DNA of 64,000 nucleotides from Moraxella canis (GTDB lineage: Bacteria; Pseudomonadota; Gammaproteobacteria; Pseudomonadales; Moraxellaceae). The notes under the pieces were generated by a model. The model saw only the letters and a program-made list of their open reading frames with translations. It made no database searches and was not told where the DNA came from. Position 1 is the stretch's first letter. Each line of letters starts with the position of its first letter. The stretch lies in the NCBI RefSeq assembly GCF_002014965.1, contig NZ_MUXT01000009.1, positions 1 through 64,000 of the forward strand, given 5' to 3'. Below, piece after piece: positions 17,156 through 26,593 of the stretch. The position numbers and the translations under genes were made by a program.

Positions 17156-20122
17156 ATGACGACACTTCATTCAAGTTTTGAGCTGATCGACAAGCGCAGC
17201 ATTGAGGCGCTTGATATCACCGTTTTGACTTCGCGCCACCGTGCCACTGGTGCCATCCATTATCATTTGGCGTGCGATCATAGCGAAAATGCCCTGATGA
17301 TTGGCTTTGCGACGCAGCCGATGACATCGCGCGGCGAGGCGCATATCCTAGAGCATGTGGTGCTGTGTGGCTCCGAAAAATACCCCGTGCGCGACCCATT
17401 TTTTAGTATGATTAAGCGGTCTTTGAATACTTTTATGAATGCGATGACGGCGAGTGATTGGACGGTTTACCCCTTTGCCAGTCAAAACAAAAAAGACTTT
17501 TTTAATTTATTGTCGGTGTATTTGGATGCGGTGTTTTTTCCCAACATTCATCCGCTTGACTTTGCCCAAGAGGGTATTCGCGTTGAGATCAATCAAGACA
17601 ATCAGCCTGAATACCACGGCATTGTATTTAATGAAATGAAAGGGGCGATGAGTGGCGAGATCGATCAGCTGTATTATGCCTTGGCGCCGCATCTGTTTCC
17701 GACGACGACTTATCACTATAATTCGGGCGGCGATCCTGCCAAGATCCCTGATCTGACGCATGAAGATTTGGTGGCGTTTCATCAGGCGCATTATCACCCA
17801 AGCAATGCCATCATCATGAGCTTTGGCGATATCGCAGTCGATGACATCCAAGCTAGGATTCATGACGAGGCTTTTTCGCGCTTTGATGATATCCAACGAC
17901 CAGCAAAAGGTAGAAAATTTTCATCTGTGCTTGAAAAGTCTTTGGATGCACCAATCCAAGTGAATGACACTTACAGTTCAGACAGCGCCGATCAGCAGAT
18001 GACCCATCATGTACTGGCATGGCTTTTGCCAACGATCACCGATCCGCGCCTGCGCCTGTCGCTGCGCTTAGTGGAGGGGGTGCTGGCTGAACACAGCGGC
18101 TCGCCTTTGCGTGCGTATTTAGAAAGCCATCCACTTGCGACCGCACCAAGTCCGCTGCTTGGGCTTGATGACAGTCATTATCAGATGGCGTTTTATGCTG
18201 GTGTGCGTGGTTCGGAGCCTGAACATGCCGAAGAATTAGAACAGGGGATTTTGGCGTTATTAAACCAAATTGCCGATCATCCAATTTCCCAAGAAGTCAT
18301 TGAAACCATTTTACATCAAATCGAAATTGATCAGCGTCATATCGGCGGTGATAGCATGCCGTATGGGCTTACCTTGATGCTTGAGGCGTTTAGTACCGCG
18401 ATTCATGGCGGAGATCCATTGGATGTGTGGCAGATTGATGAGCACTTAGCATGGCTCAAACAAAAAGCCCAAGAGCCAAATTGGGTACAAAATTTGATTC
18501 GTGAATATTTGATTGATAATCCGCATCGCGTCCGCTTGACACTGTCGCCTGATACCCAAAAAGCGGCGCGCCTGATTGCTGATGAGCACGCTGCTTTGGC
18601 AGCCTTGGATGCGACGCTCAGCGATGATGATAAACAAGCGCTGATCAAGCAGGCTTTGGCATTGAAAGCCCGCCAAGCGGCACCTGATGATATCAGCGTA
18701 TTGCCAAAAGTGGGACTTGAAGATGTGCCAAGCCAAGTGGCATTCACTCAAGGCATTAAGACCACGCTGACGGCAGACGATCAAGAATACCCTGTGCATT
18801 TGTATCATGCAGGCACCAATGGACTGTATTATTATCAAGTGATCACACCGCTAACCAATGAGGTGACAGATCAGGTGATGAATAATCCACTGTTGCCACT
18901 GTACTTGACGCTTTTTTCGGAAGTGGGTACCAAAAAATATGACGCGCGGACTTTTCAAGCGGTGCAAGCGTCGCATTCCTCTGGCGTGACAGCGCGCATC
19001 AGTCAGCGCACAGATTTGGCAGATCCTCAGAGACTGAGCAGTTATTTTGTGGTTGCCACGCGCGCATTGAACCGTAAACTTGAAGCCATTGAGCTGGTCA
19101 GCGAGGTGCTCAATGACTCAATTTTTAGTGAAACAGATCGCATTCGTGAGATTTTACAGCAAAAGCAAAGCAGCTGGCAGGCTCGGTTGGCTGGAGCGGG
19201 GCATGCCTATGCCATGCAGACAGCCTCTCGTCAGATGAGTCGTCAGGCGCGTACCGAATATGCCTACTCTGGCTTGCCTGCATTAGCAGCGCTCAAATCA
19301 TTTTTGGCATCCGCGCAGTCTCATGAGGCGCTTTGGGACAGTCTATGCCATCGACTCAGTGAGCTGCACCAAGCCTTGATAGGCTTACCAAAGCAGGTGC
19401 TACTTGTATGTGAAGAGCAGGCAAGTCAAGAGTTATTAAATGAAATCTCAAAGCACATTAATGCGCCAAAAGGTGATACATCAGATGAGTGGTCGCATGA
19501 GCCGCTTGTATTTGATACATTAAATGCTGTGCGTGAAGATGATGCACCAAAAACCGCTTGGCTGATCTCAACCAATGTTTATCATAATGCCGCAGCTTAC
19601 CAGGCGACCACTTCAGGGCATGAAGATACGCCAGCTTTGATGGTACTTGCGCCATTTTTGCGTCATGGGTATTTGCATAGCGCCATCAGAGAAAAGGGTG
19701 GTGCATATGGCGGCGGCGCCAGTTTTGATAGCAATGCTGCGGCGTTTCGTTTTTATAGCTACCGCGATCCACACTGTGCCGAGACTTTTGCACATTTTGA
19801 CAAAAGCATTGATTGGCTTTTGGAAAATGAGCATGAGACCGAACAGCTACACGAAGCGATTTTGGGGATTATCTCAGGTATGGATAAGCCAGGCTCGCCT
19901 GCAGGCGAAGCGGTTAAGTCATGCTTTAGCGAGCTGCATCACCGTGATCAAGCGTGGCAGCAGCAGCTACGCGCCAATATCTTGTCGGTCACCATCGACG
20001 ATCTAAAGCGTGTGGCGAGAAAATATCTCAAAGATCAGCCATGCTACAAAGCATCGCTTGCACCGATGGAATCTGAGTCTGTACTAAACGAGATGGGTTT
20101 TGAGATCAAAAAATTGGGCTAG
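17156..20122 (+). CDS. M16C zinc metalloprotease, presequence protease (PreP)-like
   Basis: Large insulinase-family peptidase (988 residues) that degrades peptides inside a closed chamber. The inverted zinc motif HxxEH is at residues 63-67 (GEAHILEHVVLCGSEKYP), and the distal zinc-ligand region GIVFNEMKGAMS follows about 80 residues later. The four-domain layout of PreP/Cym1 fits the length, with a conserved linker in the middle and GGAYGGGASF, the Gly-rich loop of the second half, near residue 850. No signal peptide, so cytoplasmic. ATG at 17156 was chosen over a TTG four codons upstream. Monocistronic, with a hairpin after the stop. Confidence 0.93.
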   Translation: MTTLHSSFELIDKRSIEALDITVLTSRHRATGAIHYHLACDHSENALMIGFATQPMTSRGEAHILEHVVLCGSEKYPVRDPFFSMIKRSLNTFMNAMTASDWTVYPFASQNKKDFFNLLSVYLDAVFFPNIHPLDFAQEGIRVEINQDNQPEYHGIVFNEMKGAMSGEIDQLYYALAPHLFPTTTYHYNSGGDPAKIPDLTHEDLVAFHQAHYHPSNAIIMSFGDIAVDDIQARIHDEAFSRFDDIQRPAKGRKFSSVLEKSLDAPIQVNDTYSSDSADQQMTHHVLAWLLPTITDPRLRLSLRLVEGVLAEHSGSPLRAYLESHPLATAPSPLLGLDDSHYQMAFYAGVRGSEPEHAEELEQGILALLNQIADHPISQEVIETILHQIEIDQRHIGGDSMPYGLTLMLEAFSTAIHGGDPLDVWQIDEHLAWLKQKAQEPNWVQNLIREYLIDNPHRVRLTLSPDTQKAARLIADEHAALAALDATLSDDDKQALIKQALALKARQAAPDDISVLPKVGLEDVPSQVAFTQGIKTTLTADDQEYPVHLYHAGTNGLYYYQVITPLTNEVTDQVMNNPLLPLYLTLFSEVGTKKYDARTFQAVQASHSSGVTARISQRTDLADPQRLSSYFVVATRALNRKLEAIELVSEVLNDSIFSETDRIREILQQKQSSWQARLAGAGHAYAMQTASRQMSRQARTEYAYSGLPALAALKSFLASAQSHEALWDSLCHRLSELHQALIGLPKQVLLVCEEQASQELLNEISKHINAPKGDTSDEWSHEPLVFDTLNAVREDDAPKTAWLISTNVYHNAAAYQATTSGHEDTPALMVLAPFLRHGYLHSAIREKGGAYGGGASFDSNAAAFRFYSYRDPHCAETFAHFDKSIDWLLENEHETEQLHEAILGIISGMDKPGSPAGEAVKSCFSELHHRDQAWQQQLRANILSVTIDDLKRVARKYLKDQPCYKASLAPMESESVLNEMGFEIKKLG

Positions 20123-20151
20123 TATTGAGCTAAGTCCGCCAATGCCTACAT

Positions 20152-20199
20152 ACACCAAGTCTAAGTTTGGATTTGATAAACTTGGGCTTGGTGTATTCT
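20152..20199. terminator. Terminator between convergent protease and flavoprotein genes
   Basis: A long imperfect stem: ACACCAAG (20152-20159) pairs with 20187-20194, and inner AGTTT with AAACT. The stem lies between two convergent stop codons, so it may serve both. No strong T-run is present. Confidence 0.6.
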
Positions 20200-20207
20200 T
20201 AGTGTGA

Positions 20208-21428
20208 TTACCACCGCATTCCGATACTTTCGGCGCAGGCATAAGCGCTCGCCCATGCCCAAGCAAAATTATAACCGCCCAGCCAGCCTGTCACATCAAG
20301 CACCTCGCCAATGAAATACAAATTTGGCTGCAAGCGTGACTCCATCGTCTTGCCTGATACTTCACGCGTATCAACGCCGCCCAAAGTCACTTCTGCCACA
20401 CGATAGCCCTCGGTACCGCTTGGTTTGAGTGTCCAAGCGTTCAGCTGTGCGCCAATGTGACGGATGATGTCATCTTTTAGATTGGCAAGCTCAGTGTCTT
20501 GAGATGCCTGCCACAAAAGTGCCTCAAGTGCTGTGATGAGCTTTTTGGGCAGTAGGGGTGTCAGCGCAGTGCGTATCAGCTGCTTTGGGTGGGCGCGCTT
20601 GGCATCCAAAAGATACTGGATCATATCTTGGTGTGGCAAAAGATCGATGGTGATGTGCTCACCTAATTGCCAGTAGTTTGACAGCTGTAGCATGGCAGGA
20701 CCTGACAAACCGCGATGCGTAAATAACATCGGCAGTGCAAATGATGCCTTGTCATTATAAGCAACCACATCTAGGCTTAGTCCTGCCAGTGACTTGATCA
20801 TCTCACCTGTTTTATCGGTAAAAGTAAAAGGCACCAATCCTGCACGAGTTGGGATGATTTGATGCCCAAATTGGGTCGCTACTTGATAACCAAAGCCACT
20901 GGCTCCAAGTGTCGGAATAGATAAGCCGCCAGTGGCGATCACCAATGAGCTTGCTTGTATGGTGATCGACAAATCATCGCGCTTGTGTTTGGTGCTGACC
21001 ATAAACCCTGCGTCGTTGGCGCAAATACGCTCAACTGCCGTATCTAGCCGAATCTGCACGCCAGCAGTGCGGCATTCATTGAGCAGCATCGCCAAGATAT
21101 CTTTGGCGCTATGCTCACAAAACAGCTGACCATACTCGCGCTCTTGATAAGCCACCTGATGGCGATCGACCAATGCGATGAAATCTTCTGGATGATATTT
21201 TGATAAGGCAGATTTGACAAAATGCGGATTTTGGCTGATGAAATGACGCGGCTCAACTTGGCGATTGATAAAATTACATCGCCCGCCGCCAGACATGAGA
21301 ATTTTTTTGCCAGCTTTATTGGCATGATCAATCACGAGCACCGATTTGCCATACGCGGCTGCGTTAAAGGCGCAAAACAGCCCCGAAGCCCCCGCGCCGA
21401 TGATCAGGGTATCTACACTTATGCTCAC
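20208..21428 (-). CDS. NAD(P)/FAD-dependent oxidoreductase, HI0933/YhiN family
   Basis: Flavoprotein with an N-terminal FAD-binding GxGxxG fold (LIIGAGASGLFCAFNAAAYG, residues about 8-27) and the family hallmark SGGGRCNFIN near 46-55. The C-terminal part repeats a second nucleotide-binding motif, LYFIGEVLDVTGWLGGYNFAWAWASAY near 370-397. Length 406 aa is standard. Physiological substrate is unknown in most members. The start is a GTG with GGTGAG upstream; no ATG is found in a suitable place. Divergent from pgsA. Confidence 0.88.
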   Translation of the reverse strand: MSISVDTLIIGAGASGLFCAFNAAAYGKSVLVIDHANKAGKKILMSGGGRCNFINRQVEPRHFISQNPHFVKSALSKYHPEDFIALVDRHQVAYQEREYGQLFCEHSAKDILAMLLNECRTAGVQIRLDTAVERICANDAGFMVSTKHKRDDLSITIQASSLVIATGGLSIPTLGASGFGYQVATQFGHQIIPTRAGLVPFTFTDKTGEMIKSLAGLSLDVVAYNDKASFALPMLFTHRGLSGPAMLQLSNYWQLGEHITIDLLPHQDMIQYLLDAKRAHPKQLIRTALTPLLPKKLITALEALLWQASQDTELANLKDDIIRHIGAQLNAWTLKPSGTEGYRVAEVTLGGVDTREVSGKTMESRLQPNLYFIGEVLDVTGWLGGYNFAWAWASAYACAESIGMRW

Positions 21429-21585
21429 AAAAACTCACCGATGGATAAATAAAATAAAAGGCGACTTATGGTAGCATTTTTGGCAGCCAAAAGCACGATT
21501 TGAAATCACCGAAATTCAGTAAAATCCATAGCAAATCGCCCAAAAATTCGGTATCATAATACAAATTTATCAAAAACCAAGCTGC

Positions 21586-22245
21586 ATGAGTTCAAATCCA
21601 CAATCTGAGCAAGTCAAAAAACCCTCAGTATTTAATTTACCTAATAATCTGACCATCGCGCGCATTGTGATGATTCCTTTGTTTGTGGCGATCGCCTATT
21701 GGCCGCCAGCGCTTGGCATTGGTATGCCTGCGATTCCTGATAATGCCATCGCGCGCTTGGGGATGATGGATTATAGTGATAGTATGCTTAGGCATTTGAT
21801 CTTGACGCTGCTGTTTGTTTTGGCGGCGGTGACAGACTGGCTGGATGGTTATTTGGCTCGGCGTATGAATATCACATCGGCATTTGGGCGGTTCTTGGAT
21901 CCTGTGGCAGACAAGCTGATGGTCGCCGCTGCGCTGATCGTCCTTGTGCAGTGGCATCCAAATATTGTGATGGCAACGAGCGCGATTGTGATTATTTCGC
22001 GTGAGATTGCAGTATCGGCGCTGCGTGAGTGGATGGCTGAGCTTGGTGCGCGCACGAGTGTCGCGGTATCCTATGTCGGCAAACTCAAAACCACATTTCA
22101 GATGATTGCCATCACTGTGTTTTTGCTCAATTGGCAATCGCTTGAGATGATCGGCTATGTGCTGATGGTCATCGCGGTGATTTTGACGCTTTGGTCAATG
22201 ATCATTTATCTAAGAGCCGCTTGGCCCTACCTTAAGCAGCCATAA
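21586..22245 (+). CDS. pgsA: CDP-diacylglycerol-glycerol-3-phosphate 3-phosphatidyltransferase
   Basis: Committed enzyme of phosphatidylglycerol synthesis in the inner membrane. The CDP-alcohol phosphotransferase signature is complete: Asp87-Gly88, Ala91-Arg92, Gly101, Asp105 and Asp109, the metal- and substrate-binding positions. Several membrane helices surround it. The 219-residue chain is longer than the roughly 182 of E. coli because of an insertion between helix 1 and the motif (about residues 45-70) and an N-terminal extension. Divergent from the flavoprotein gene; a terminator follows at once. Confidence 0.94.
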   Translation: MSSNPQSEQVKKPSVFNLPNNLTIARIVMIPLFVAIAYWPPALGIGMPAIPDNAIARLGMMDYSDSMLRHLILTLLFVLAAVTDWLDGYLARRMNITSAFGRFLDPVADKLMVAAALIVLVQWHPNIVMATSAIVIISREIAVSALREWMAELGARTSVAVSYVGKLKTTFQMIAITVFLLNWQSLEMIGYVLMVIAVILTLWSMIIYLRAAWPYLKQP

Positions 22246-22278
22246 AAAATCCGTCCTAAAAACGGCTTTTTTATGTAC
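22246..22278. terminator. pgsA terminator
   Basis: An A run, a short CCGT/ACGG stem and a T run occur just after the pgsA stop. The symmetric A/T flanks make it a possible bidirectional terminator for the convergent DUF962 gene. Confidence 0.7.
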
Positions 22279-22286
22279 CAGCTGAA

Positions 22287-22742
22287 TTATGAGCGACCCA
22301 ATGCACTGGTGCGGCGCCAAAGATCATGCATCACCCATGCAGGTCCAATCAATAAAAACTGCAAATCTTCAAAAAATGATGGCTTGGCACCTTCAATTTT
22401 ATGACCAATGAATTGACCAATCCAGGCTACCACAAACACGCCCACCCAAAACCAAAGCCCCAATCCCAAGCCAAGCAGCGCCATCGTCACACCAACACAA
22501 ATCGCCATAAATCCTGCCATTAGCATAAATAGACCTGCCGACAAGCGCCAATAAAACCACAATACGCCCAAGGCAACCAAAGCAAATAAATAAGGGTGGA
22601 TCAGAAAAATGAGTGCGACAATGCACAGAAAAATGATCGGCACGCACAGCCAATGAATGCGTTTATTGGTGGGATTTTGGTGACTGATGGCATATTCATC
22701 GAGCCAGACATTGAGCGGTTTTTGGCTTGAAAATAGCGACAT
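22287..22742 (-). CDS. DUF962/Mpo1-like membrane protein
   Basis: Small integral membrane protein of 151 residues with about four hydrophobic segments. The DUF962 signature is at the N-terminus: YAISHQNPTNKRIHWLCVP, with the two His that in yeast Mpo1 coordinate iron during alpha-oxidation of 2-hydroxy fatty acids. The C-terminal QFIGHKIEGAKPSFFEDLQFLLIGPAWV is also typical. ATG at 22742 is fixed by AGGAG seven bases upstream. It is the third gene of a nadR-pnuC-DUF962 run on the minus strand, 48 bases after pnuC. Its activity in bacteria is inferred from the yeast homologue. Confidence 0.9.
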   Translation of the reverse strand: MSLFSSQKPLNVWLDEYAISHQNPTNKRIHWLCVPIIFLCIVALIFLIHPYLFALVALGVLWFYWRLSAGLFMLMAGFMAICVGVTMALLGLGLGLWFWVGVFVVAWIGQFIGHKIEGAKPSFFEDLQFLLIGPAWVMHDLWRRTSALGRS

Positions 22743-22790
22743 AACAACTCCTTTTGTTAGCCTTTTTGTTTTGCTCACTATAGCCAAATT

Positions 22791-23552
22791 TTAAGGTGAT
22801 TGCAAGCGGGATAACTGCTCAGAGCGGTGCCAGCCATACAGCCCTACAAAGGCATTGATTTGATAGATCACCGTTTGAATGGCAAAAATGGTATTACCTG
22901 TCATCAAATTGACAATGAGCCAAACGGCATTCACCAAAATCCACAGCCACCAATTAAACGAGTAGCGTAAAATCATCGCCGTTTGTGCGGTAATGGATAG
23001 CACAAACGCCACCACATTAATCCAAAAAAAGTCGATCATGCCAAGAAAACGGCTGCCATCATCCTCAATAACGCCGTAGCCAAGTTCGCTAAGCTTGGTA
23101 TTGATGGGCGGAAATAGCATAAGTCCTAGGGCAATAAATCCAAGCGTCATGAGCCAAACATATTTGCTGGCTGATTTTGGGATCATATCGCCATCGGCAT
23201 CGGTATGGCTTGACCAATATTTGACGCCATAGACATGCGTAAAAAAATTAAATAACGGCGCAAGCATCAAACCAACCGCGCCAGACGTCCCTTGAACCAC
23301 CACTTCGCCTGCCGTTGCGACCATGCCAAGCCCATTGCCAGCGATGTTCTTACGAAAGCTTAGGCTCACCACACAAACTAAGCCGACCACTGAAATGGCA
23401 AAATAAAACCAGTCTAAACGCGTTTGATCAGTAGTTGTCCAAAAGCCGATGAACAGTGCAATCAGTCCGCTGACAAACCAAAGTAGCACCCAGCCTGTCG
23501 TCCAATCTTTTTCACCAAAACCTGTGATGTTGTCAAGTATTTCAATTTTCAT
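22791..23552 (-). CDS. pnuC: Nicotinamide riboside transporter PnuC
   Basis: Inner-membrane facilitator of nicotinamide riboside uptake. The 254-residue chain has about seven hydrophobic helices. Family features visible include FFWINVVAFVLSITAQTAMIL and the WWLWILVNAVWLIVNLMTGN segment and C-terminal INAFVGLYGWHR. The start at 23552 is fixed by GGGAAGG six bases upstream. It overlaps the 3' end of nadR by 11 bases, so translation is probably coupled: PnuC brings in the riboside and NadR phosphorylates it, which traps it in the cell. Confidence 0.93.
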   Translation of the reverse strand: MKIEILDNITGFGEKDWTTGWVLLWFVSGLIALFIGFWTTTDQTRLDWFYFAISVVGLVCVVSLSFRKNIAGNGLGMVATAGEVVVQGTSGAVGLMLAPLFNFFTHVYGVKYWSSHTDADGDMIPKSASKYVWLMTLGFIALGLMLFPPINTKLSELGYGVIEDDGSRFLGMIDFFWINVVAFVLSITAQTAMILRYSFNWWLWILVNAVWLIVNLMTGNTIFAIQTVIYQINAFVGLYGWHRSEQLSRLQSP

Positions 23553-24606
23553 CAGTTGCCTTCCCTGAAATGCGCCCATCATCTGATAAATTGCCCAAAA
23601 TATGGCGGTCTATCCATGCGACCGCCTGAAGATAGCGCGCATGATAGTCGGCATCATCAATCGTATGATGACTGATGCCATGACGCGCCAAAATATTTAA
23701 AAGCTGCTCAGCAAAGGCACTGCGCTTGGCATCATCTCCCAGTCGGCGCATGCCATCAGCGACCCAAGCGACATTATTATCCAAATAAATCGTAAAATCC
23801 ATGCGCTGACTTTCGATCAGCGACGCCAACAGTGGATGCGTCCGACCTTCATAGGTCTCACAAAACGCCTGCGTCGTCGCAAAATCGGTATCTATCAAGG
23901 TGATGGGTGCAGTCGCAGCATGGATGGCGGTATCAATGGCTTTGGCATGGTTGATGGCAATGGGCGCATAGTCGCTGTATTGTAGCGCAAGCTCGCTGCC
24001 ACCAAGGTGACTGTGAGTGTATAACCGCCCCATTTCAAGCGCCACGCTTGCGCCATAGTGATTGGCAAGCTTATGCACTAAAGTGGTTTTGCCTGAGCTT
24101 TCGCCGCCGACGATGCACACGGTTTGGGTATAAAAATATCGGCAAGCAGGTGCCAAGCGATGAAAGTAAGCCAAAGGCTGTTCAAAGATGGCTATGGCAT
24201 CATCACAAGTTTTGGGCAGGCGGTGTAAAAATGGCGGTGCTTGATCAGGAGAGTTTTTGATGCCAAGCTTGGCTGACTTATAAGGGATATCAAGTGCTTG
24301 ACAGATGTCCAAAAATGCTTGCTCATCCAAATGATCGTCAAATCGATAATCAAAAGATATTTTGGGTAACCCAAGGCTATCAAAAGTATGAACTTGAACA
24401 AATCCAAATGGCTGGCACGCCACTTGCACCCAGCGCACCACATCGGCAAGCGTTGGCGCGCGTCCACTGGGGAGCGGTGAGCGGTTAGGCGAGTGCACGA
24501 TGATGTGCAGTGTGTTAGACAGCCCTGCAGCGTGATTGATATCAGCCAGCATCCCAAGCGTGAGCGGTGCAAAATCCCCAATTAAAACGGTATGACTTGG
24601 CTGCAT
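23542..24606 (-). CDS. nadR: NadR-type ribosylnicotinamide kinase with degenerate adenylyltransferase domain
   Basis: The C-terminal kinase half is well conserved with NadR: P-loop GGESSGKTT at 167-175, then LIDTDFATTQAFCETYEG near 250 and NNVAWVADGMRRLG near 295. This half phosphorylates nicotinamide riboside to NMN. The N-terminal half keeps the nucleotidyltransferase fold order (VLIGDFAPLTLGMLADI) but the HxGH motif reads T16-L-G-M19, and no SATKIR-like motif precedes the kinase. NMN adenylyltransferase activity is therefore probably lost. ATG at 24606 has AAGGA nine bases upstream. There is no helix-turn-helix, so it is not the enterobacterial repressor form. Operon with pnuC and the DUF962 gene. 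Confidence 0.9.
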   Translation of the reverse strand: MQPSHTVLIGDFAPLTLGMLADINHAAGLSNTLHIIVHSPNRSPLPSGRAPTLADVVRWVQVACQPFGFVQVHTFDSLGLPKISFDYRFDDHLDEQAFLDICQALDIPYKSAKLGIKNSPDQAPPFLHRLPKTCDDAIAIFEQPLAYFHRLAPACRYFYTQTVCIVGGESSGKTTLVHKLANHYGASVALEMGRLYTHSHLGGSELALQYSDYAPIAINHAKAIDTAIHAATAPITLIDTDFATTQAFCETYEGRTHPLLASLIESQRMDFTIYLDNNVAWVADGMRRLGDDAKRSAFAEQLLNILARHGISHHTIDDADYHARYLQAVAWIDRHILGNLSDDGRISGKATDEN

Positions 24607-24870
24607 TGTCTGACATCCTTGTGAATAATTTTTATAAATTGACAAATTTAAAGATTAAAGTTAAAAAAACATTTCAAATAAAATACTTGAGCGCTCTTAG
24701 TGTTATCTTATCAATGTCATCTGCTGATTACGATAACGCTGTGTAAAGTTTTTATGGTACTTGGTAACCAAACCCAAAAATCGCTTGAAATCACTGGTAA
24801 AAATGACCATTAATTCACTAAGCCAAGGCTGTCGTGATCATACCGCAGCCACAGACGATTAGGAGAATGT

Positions 24871-25125
24871 ATGTCAAAATTAGTCAAATTACACCGCTCA
24901 AACAATCACCGTATGATCGCAGGAGTGATGGGCGGTATCGCTGAATATCTGGGATGGTCGCCTAATATGGTGCGCATCGCCTTTGTGATCATCTCAAGCT
25001 TATCGGCTGCCGTGCCAGGGATTTTGATTTATTTGGTGCTCTGGCTGATCATGCCAAATGCAACGCCAGCATCGTATGCAAATCATACTGATTATTCAGG
25101 GCAGCAGGGCATCAAGCGGCTGTGA
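24871..25125 (+). CDS. PspC domain protein
   Basis: A small single-domain protein of 84 residues. The PspC pattern is clear: LHRSNNHRMIAGVMGGIAEYLGW, then one hydrophobic helix with LIYLVLWLIMPNA. In enteric bacteria PspC is part of the phage-shock response; isolated short copies like this are common and their role is uncertain. AGGAGA lies eight bases before the ATG. No PspA or PspB neighbour is present, so a role in the classic pathway cannot be claimed. Confidence 0.88.
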   Translation: MSKLVKLHRSNNHRMIAGVMGGIAEYLGWSPNMVRIAFVIISSLSAAVPGILIYLVLWLIMPNATPASYANHTDYSGQQGIKRL

Positions 25126-25237
25126 GCTGATTTGATAATAAAAGCGATAAAATAAAAATCAAATGTCCATACAAACCAAGATAATAAATAAAGATAACAC
25201 ATCCAATAATCACTAAAATCAGCTGCCCCCACCACCA

Positions 25238-25265
25238 GCAGTGCCGATCCTTGGGTCGGCGCTGC
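25238..25265. other. GC-rich hairpin between pspC and glyQ
   Basis: Arms GCAGTGCCGA (25238-25247) and TCGGCGCTGC (25256-25265) pair over ten positions with one G-T wobble. It lacks a T-tract, so termination is not assured; it may be the pspC 3' end or a glyQ leader structure. Nothing else is seen in 25126-25330. Confidence 0.5.
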
Positions 25266-25356
25266 CTTCAAACTGAGCCAAATGCAAAAATCAATAGAAA
25301 AAAAGCCCAGTGTCTAGTAAAATGGTTGTATTTTTATGATGACTTTGGGCAAAATT

Positions 25357-26283
25357 ATGACTTTTCAGCAAATCATTTTAACACTTCAAAATTATTGGGC
25401 ATCTCGTGGATGCGTTGTTTTGCAGCCTTATGATATGGAAATGGGTGCAGGCACCTTCCATACCGCGACTTTTTTGCGTGCTTTGACACCTGAAAAATGG
25501 AACGCCGCTTATGTGCAGCCAAGCCGCCGTCCTACCGATGGGCGCTATGGCGATAACCCAAACCGCCTTCAGCACTATTATCAATTTCAAGTCGTCTTAA
25601 AGCCAAACCCTGCCAACATCCAAGAGCTGTATCTTGGATCGCTTGAAGCGCTTGGCATTGATACACTGACGCATGATGTGCGTTTTGTGGAAGATAATTG
25701 GGAGTCGCCAACTTTGGGCGCGTGGGGGCTTGGTTGGGAAGTGTGGCTAAACGGCATGGAAGTGACCCAGTTTACCTATTTTCAGCAAGTGGGCGGCATC
25801 GAGTGTTTCCCAGTGACAGGCGAGATCACTTATGGGCTTGAGCGCTTGGCGATGTATATCCAAGGCGTCGATAGTGTCTATGATTTGGTGTGGGCGGATG
25901 GCGAGTTCGGACGCGTCACTTATGGCGATGTCTTCCACCAAAACGAAGTGGAGCAGTCCACCTATAACTTTGAATATGCCAATGTCGATAAGCTGTTCGA
26001 GCTGTTTGATTTTTATGAAAGTGAAGCTGACCGTTTGGTGCTCGTCAATTTGCCTTTACCTGCCTATGAAATGGTGCTAAAAGCCAGTCATACCTTTAAC
26101 TTGCTCGATGCGCGCGGCGCCATTTCGGTTACCGAACGTCAGCGCTACATTTTGCGTGTGCGGACTTTGGCACGCAAAGTGGCGGTCAGCTATACCCAAG
26201 CGCGCGCCAAATTGGGCTTTCCTTTGGCGGATGACGCGCATAAGGCAGAAGCTTTACAAAAATGGCTGCCAAAAGATGAGTAG
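25357..26283 (+). CDS. glyQ: Glycine-tRNA ligase alpha subunit
   Basis: Class II catalytic subunit of the heterotetrameric bacterial glycyl-tRNA synthetase. The sequence begins [19 protein letters not shown], the normal start of the family, which is why ATG 25357 was preferred to ATGs at 25336 and 25339. Further family blocks visible are [31 protein letters not shown] and [15 protein letters not shown] [13 protein letters not shown]. Length about 308 aa is typical. The partner glyS is not adjacent but about 1.6 kb downstream, separated by an alcohol dehydrogenase gene. A terminator follows directly. Confidence 0.96.
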   Translation: MTFQQIILTLQNYWASRGCVVLQPYDMEMGAGTFHTATFLRALTPEKWNAAYVQPSRRPTDGRYGDNPNRLQHYYQFQVVLKPNPANIQELYLGSLEALGIDTLTHDVRFVEDNWESPTLGAWGLGWEVWLNGMEVTQFTYFQQVGGIECFPVTGEITYGLERLAMYIQGVDSVYDLVWADGEFGRVTYGDVFHQNEVEQSTYNFEYANVDKLFELFDFYESEADRLVLVNLPLPAYEMVLKASHTFNLLDARGAISVTERQRYILRVRTLARKVAVSYTQARAKLGFPLADDAHKAEALQKWLPKDE

Positions 26284-26302
26284 CGATGTAAGATCGTATG
26301 AT

Positions 26303-26330
26303 AAAAAGTGAACTTTCGTTCACTTTTTTA
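26303..26330 (+). terminator. glyQ terminator
   Basis: Stem AAAAAGTGAA (26303-26312) pairs with TTCACTTTTT (26319-26328) and runs into further T residues, 20 bases after the glyQ stop. Confidence 0.85.
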
Positions 26331-26473
26331 TTTTGATTAGACAATTTTTCATTAGTTATTTTAAAGAAACATTTGTTTACTAAAATACTGAATATCTCGT
26401 TTTGGAATGTCTTTATTTTGTTATATAGATTGCTTATACTAAAAGAGCAACCTAAGTCGATGAGCGAATCATT

Positions 26474-26581
26474 ATGGGAAAATTAATCCAAGATATCCTA
26501 ATCGTGATGGACTCATCTGCTCGGAAGCATTTACAAATAAAAGCTGAGTTTCATCGGCGATCAAGCTTATATATTTATTAA
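26474..26581 (+). CDS. Possible small protein upstream of the alcohol dehydrogenase
   Basis: A 35-codon frame (begins MGKLIQDILIVMDSS, ends SLYIY) stops 12 bases before the alcohol dehydrogenase ATG, so the dehydrogenase ribosome binding site (AAGGAAGG) abuts its stop codon. I do not recognise it and see no strong ribosome binding site of its own. It could be a leader peptide, a small protein or chance. The rest of 26284-26593 holds only the glyQ terminator and AT-rich promoter-like sequence. Confidence 0.22.
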   Translation: MGKLIQDILIVMDSSARKHLQIKAEFHRRSSLYIY

Positions 26582-26593
26582 GGAAGGTAAACA

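Noticed and set aside
24607..24870. AT-rich spacer between nadR and pspC searched for a riboswitch or NadQ/NrtR-like operator
   Set aside because: No conserved riboswitch core or convincing palindrome was visible.
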